Origin: Oxyruncus cristatus | Lineage: Eukaryota > Chordata > Aves > Passeriformes > Cotingidae | NCBI GenBank assembly: GCA_013399855.1 | Contig: VXAY01004756.1 | Span: 312,063 to 376,062 of the forward strand | Direction: 5' to 3' | DNA length: 64,000 bases | Shown here: piece after piece, positions 60,992-64,000 of the stretch | Layout of the letters: each line of letters opens with the position of its first letter | How positions within the stretch are numbered: position 1 is the first letter of the stretch | Made by a program: the position numbers and the translations under genes | Notes under the pieces: generated by a model | What the model was told of the DNA's origin: nothing | Seen by the model: the letters and a program-made list of their open reading frames with translations, nothing else | Databases searched by the model: none

Positions 60992-61005
60992 CTGCCATCT
61001 CGTGG
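60992..61005 (-). promoter_or_regulatory. CTCF-like motif
   Basis: CTGCCATCTCGTGG on the + strand reads CCACGAGATGGCAG on the - strand, one mismatch from the CTCF core CCASYAGRKGGCRS. It lies in a GC-rich patch just before a minisatellite. Orientation is opposite to the motif at 15,822. Binding is inferred. Confidence 0.4.
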
Positions 61006-61024
61006 GCAGCAAACGAGCCGGCGG

Positions 61025-61111
61025 GGCGGGCAGGGATGGGCAGGGATGCAGGAAGGGATGAGCAGGAATGCGGGCAGGGATGGGAAGAGATATAGGAAGG
61101 GATGCGGGCAG
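61025..61111. repeat. GGGATG-type GC-rich minisatellite
   Basis: Imperfect repeats of GCAGGGATGG, GGAAGGGATG and GCGGGCAGGGATG type over about 85 bp, purine-rich on the + strand. Confidence 0.8.
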
Positions 61112-61271
61112 TCTGAGTCCAGTGCCACCAGGGCTCTGCCCCTCCCCATGGACCACCAGCTCTGCAGGGAACAGGGTGCAGTTCACTCTACCCTCACTTC
61201 CACGATGCTGATCATTTCTTTAACATCTTTCAGCCAAAATCAGTGCCTGGCTGAGCAGTTCATGCTATTAA

Positions 61272-61362
61272 CTGCTCTAGTGGAAGGTGTCCCTACCCAT
61301 GGCAGGGGGTTTGGACCAGGTGACCTTTAAAGTCCCTCCCAACCCAAATCATTCTGTAATTA
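61272..61362 (+). mobile_element. CR1 LINE 3' end
   Basis: Short plus-strand CR1 tail: GGAAGGTGTCCCTACCCATG, CCAGGTGACCTTTAAAGTCC and CCCAACCCAAATCATTCTGT. Confidence 0.93.
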
Positions 61363-64000
61363 ACGTTTATTTTAGCTGGCTGCTGAATGAACTGATACCT
61401 TTTTTATTATTATTTTTAGGATGGAATAATACTTCCGTAAACCTGTGTTCTCTAAATTATGCATGTGGTAGTAGTTTTATGTGTTAAAATGATGATTATA
61501 TTCTGATCAGCTGATAGGAAAGGTAAATAGCTTTGTAAGGACAACTTGGCTCAAGATAAAATATGTAATGAGAATTATTGTCACAGATAACCAGTAAAGT
61601 GAACTTGATAAAGCCCCTATAATGTGGTGGTGTGTTTTGTGCACTCATAACATGAAGAAAATTATATTTTCCAAGTTCTGACAATCAACAACTAAAAAGA
61701 AAATGTAGAAATGGGAAAGGAGCCTGGATTTCCTGATTCTTTAGTACTTTAAGGTTTATTGCTTCTTCTAAGTGAAGACAGTTAAATTAATTTAAAAGCA
61801 TTATGATTTTTGCATGGGTTTTTTGTCTTCTTAATGTAAGTTAATATTAAACAAAAAAATGTCTTGATCTGTGCCCAAACATTGCACACGTTCTCTTAAT
61901 TTATCAAACTCCTGGGGAAAAAAAAAGGAAAAATGAATCCTAAATGAACTCTCTCAGAGATAATCAAATCTGACTTGTTTACATGTTTGGTGCTGGTATT
62001 TCTGTATTCAGCCACTACATTTTTTAAAATCTTGGCGAAGTCACTTGACTCCATTTTTTTGTGTTTCTCTTTAATGACTGAGGCAGATATTTGGAGTTGG
62101 CTGGGCACGGGGAGCCTTGGCTGCCCTCTCTCCGGATTTGTGTGCACAGGGATGCCAGACGAGATGCTTGGGATCCACATTGTTTTGTGTGGGAGTGATT
62201 TCTTCGGGGAGAGTATTTTTTTGGACGCTTCAAGGTGTTAAACGGACAACAGGAGGCAATTTAAACGCGAGGGGAGAAATGGAAGCAGCGACCTGCCCTC
62301 TCTTTTAGATGCTGCAAGTCTGGTGTTCAGCAGAGCAGGAATTCCTAAACTGTGATTCATGGACCACTAATGGGATGGGGAGACTTTTTGAAGTGGTAAT
62401 GCAAAGCTAGTCAGCCTGAGAAGACATTTAAGGTAGTTCCCGATGGTACAAATGAAAGGAAAACCCACAAGAACGATCACCACAAGGGGCCCTGACTTTT
62501 CAAACCTCCTCCTCAAGCTTATTGATTTTGAGATGCGCCTCCAATTGATCCCAATTGTAGAGTATTTTTTATATGGATTATGGGAGTTGTTAAAAATTTG
62601 AGCATGAGTTCAGGGGCTGGATTGCTTTAATTCTAGAGTGTGGGGATTTTCTTTAATATTAGGGGGTTTATTATTTGGGGGATGGGGGGAGTTATTAATT
62701 TTATTTTTTCCTTTCCCGACATTTTCTCTGATTTGGGGTAAATAAATTCCTAGGAATTTAATGCTGTTACATCCACAATTGCATCTGTAAAACATGACAA
62801 TCCAAGAAGTTTAGCAAACATTTTCTTTGGCAAACAAAGTTGCAAAGAAGGGATGTGGTTTGCTTACCATTTCATTTTGAAACAGAGTATTGAACTTAAC
62901 TTATCAGATGATCTTAACACTTAAAATTCACAGCACATCAGACACCCTCAATTTGTTGCTGTTTTTTGGTTTTTTTTTTTTGTCCTGATAGTAGTCACGA
63001 TTGTTACAACTGCAGCACTGTTTAAAATTTTAACATACTTAAAGCCTAGAACGTGTTTAGTCCTCCCCTAGTCAGAGTTTGCAGGTAAAATTTCACAGAT
63101 TGAGCTTTAAACTAAATTTTCACGAGGGAAAGTGTGCATTTGTATAAGTCAATATTTACACGAGAACGCATTTTAATTTAGGAAAATGGTAGCCAATTAT
63201 TATGGTTCCCTTAAGTAATAAGAATTATTATTATTTTTTATTGTTTGTACATAATCATCACTAGGTGGAGGCATACTTTACATATTCTATTGAACATGTC
63301 ATCTATTATGGACTGAGATGAATTACACTGATACTGTGGAATTAAGTGAATGATATGATTTTTTACCCTGAGCTGTTGAAATAACCTGTTACCACCAAAT
63401 GCCCAACTCTCAGACAGACTAAGCAGACTTGTGCTTCGACCAGTACTACTGCTGAAAAACAATTAAAACTGAGTACTTTTGGAGCACATGCTGTCAGAGA
63501 TGTCTTGAATTAATTCAGAAACGTTGCTAACGCCTGGCGAAGTTAAAAGGAGGAAACAAAGCACGTGTCACGGAGTAAGAAATTAAAAGAATAAGTATCT
63601 ATTTCAGTATCCCATCCTGCAGTACTTAAATCAATATACGATGGATTGACTGGGTTTTTTGTTTATTTGACTTTTTTGTGGGCTTTTTTAGTTACGGGAG
63701 CAGAGCCCATTCCCACTCCAACCATATTTTCTCACAGTCCAGGACCACCTGCTATAGATTGTACATGTTAGATTTTGACTGAGGGTTACAAGACCTCCTT
63801 CCATTGATGCCAATGCACTTATTTCACCCAAACTCTCCTAGTTTACACCAGGGGTAGATCTTACACCTTTTTGTAAGTATAAAGAGTCCCATGCTTATGT
63901 TTCTCTCTTTATGAGCTGATAGGGCAGAGTCTGTGTGAGGTGGTCCTTGGCACAAAGGCACAGCCTTGTGTCTGAGAGGCCACAAAAGGAAACTCTGGGT

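Larger units (their letters stand above)
8419..64000 (+). other. ARHGAP15: ARHGAP15 gene, 5' half (runs past window end)
   Basis: Five exons on the + strand join into one 160-codon frame that matches the N-terminus of ARHGAP15 as I know it from mammals. In the family this is a Rac-directed GTPase-activating protein with an N-terminal tail, a PH domain that binds membrane phosphoinositides and a C-terminal RhoGAP domain. It is expressed mainly in blood cells and restrains Rac1 signalling. The window encodes the tail (residues 1-80) and about the first 80 residues of the PH domain. Intron lengths are 30,088, 3,079, 4,618 and 6,117 bp, and the next intron exceeds 11,185 bp. The following exon should complete the PH domain, and I could not find it before 64000. 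The RhoGAP arginine finger is outside the window. The usual non-coding first exon was not identified, so the true gene start is unknown. Confidence 0.95.
52816..64000 (+). other. ARHGAP15: ARHGAP15 intron after coding exon 5 (incomplete)
   Basis: Starts with GTAAGA and continues past the window end. It holds a purine-rich block (54.4-54.7 kb), a 560 bp CR1 at 57.4 kb, a CR1 tail at 61.3 kb, and a GC-rich minisatellite with a CTCF-like motif at 61.0 kb. The exon expected next, completing the PH domain, was searched for by eye and not seen. The rest is AT-rich with spurious ORFs only. Confidence 0.85.

Noticed and set aside
52816..64000. Next ARHGAP15 exon (completing the PH domain)
   Set aside because: Searched for by eye using the conserved sequence expected after KNVFQ; no match with proper splice sites was seen, so it probably lies beyond the window.
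1..64000. Endogenous retrovirus, CRISPR array, operon or defence-type system
   Set aside because: No paired LTRs, gag/pol/env-like ORFs, regularly spaced repeats or gene clusters were seen; the window is an ordinary vertebrate gene with introns.

Overview
The window is vertebrate nuclear DNA, almost certainly from a bird. It has no dense ORFs or operons. Short coding exons sit in AT-rich introns, and at least eleven CR1 LINE 3' ends (the dominant avian retroposon) are scattered on both strands. The CR1 types suggest Neoaves, possibly a songbird, but the sequence alone does not fix the species.

One gene is recognisable: the 5' half of ARHGAP15 (Rho GTPase-activating protein 15) on the + strand. 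Five coding exons lie at 8419-8598 (ATG at 8434), 38687-38761, 41841-41902, 46521-46608 and 52726-52815. All have AG/GT boundaries, and their phases join into one open frame of 160 codons. They encode the N-terminal tail and the first part of the PH domain. The rest of the PH domain and the whole RhoGAP domain must lie beyond base 64000. The usual non-coding first exon and the promoter were not found, so the gene probably starts left of the window or in a part of 1-8400 that I cannot recognise.

Layout: 1-8418 is 5' flank or first intron with four CR1 tails and a CTCF-like motif. 8599-38686 is a 30 kb intron with microsatellites, a CpG-dense spot followed by a CTCF-like motif (15.76-15.84 kb), an old LINE reverse-transcriptase remnant (25.8-26.3 kb), two CR1 copies and several long stretches that look like conserved regulatory DNA. 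38762-41840 is a 3 kb intron. 41903-46520 holds a CpG-island-like block (42.59-43.03 kb) and two CR1 copies. 46609-52725 holds a 314 bp element with long terminal inverted repeats and a CR1 tail. 52816-64000 is the start of another long intron with a 560 bp CR1, a GC-rich minisatellite and a third CTCF-like motif.

No tRNA, rRNA, CRISPR array, intact transposase, intact retrovirus or second protein-coding gene could be supported. The most notable non-coding items are the inverted-repeat element beside coding exon 4, the intronic CpG-island-like block, the CpG/CTCF spot and the convergent CTCF-like motifs. I found no clearly new biological system.
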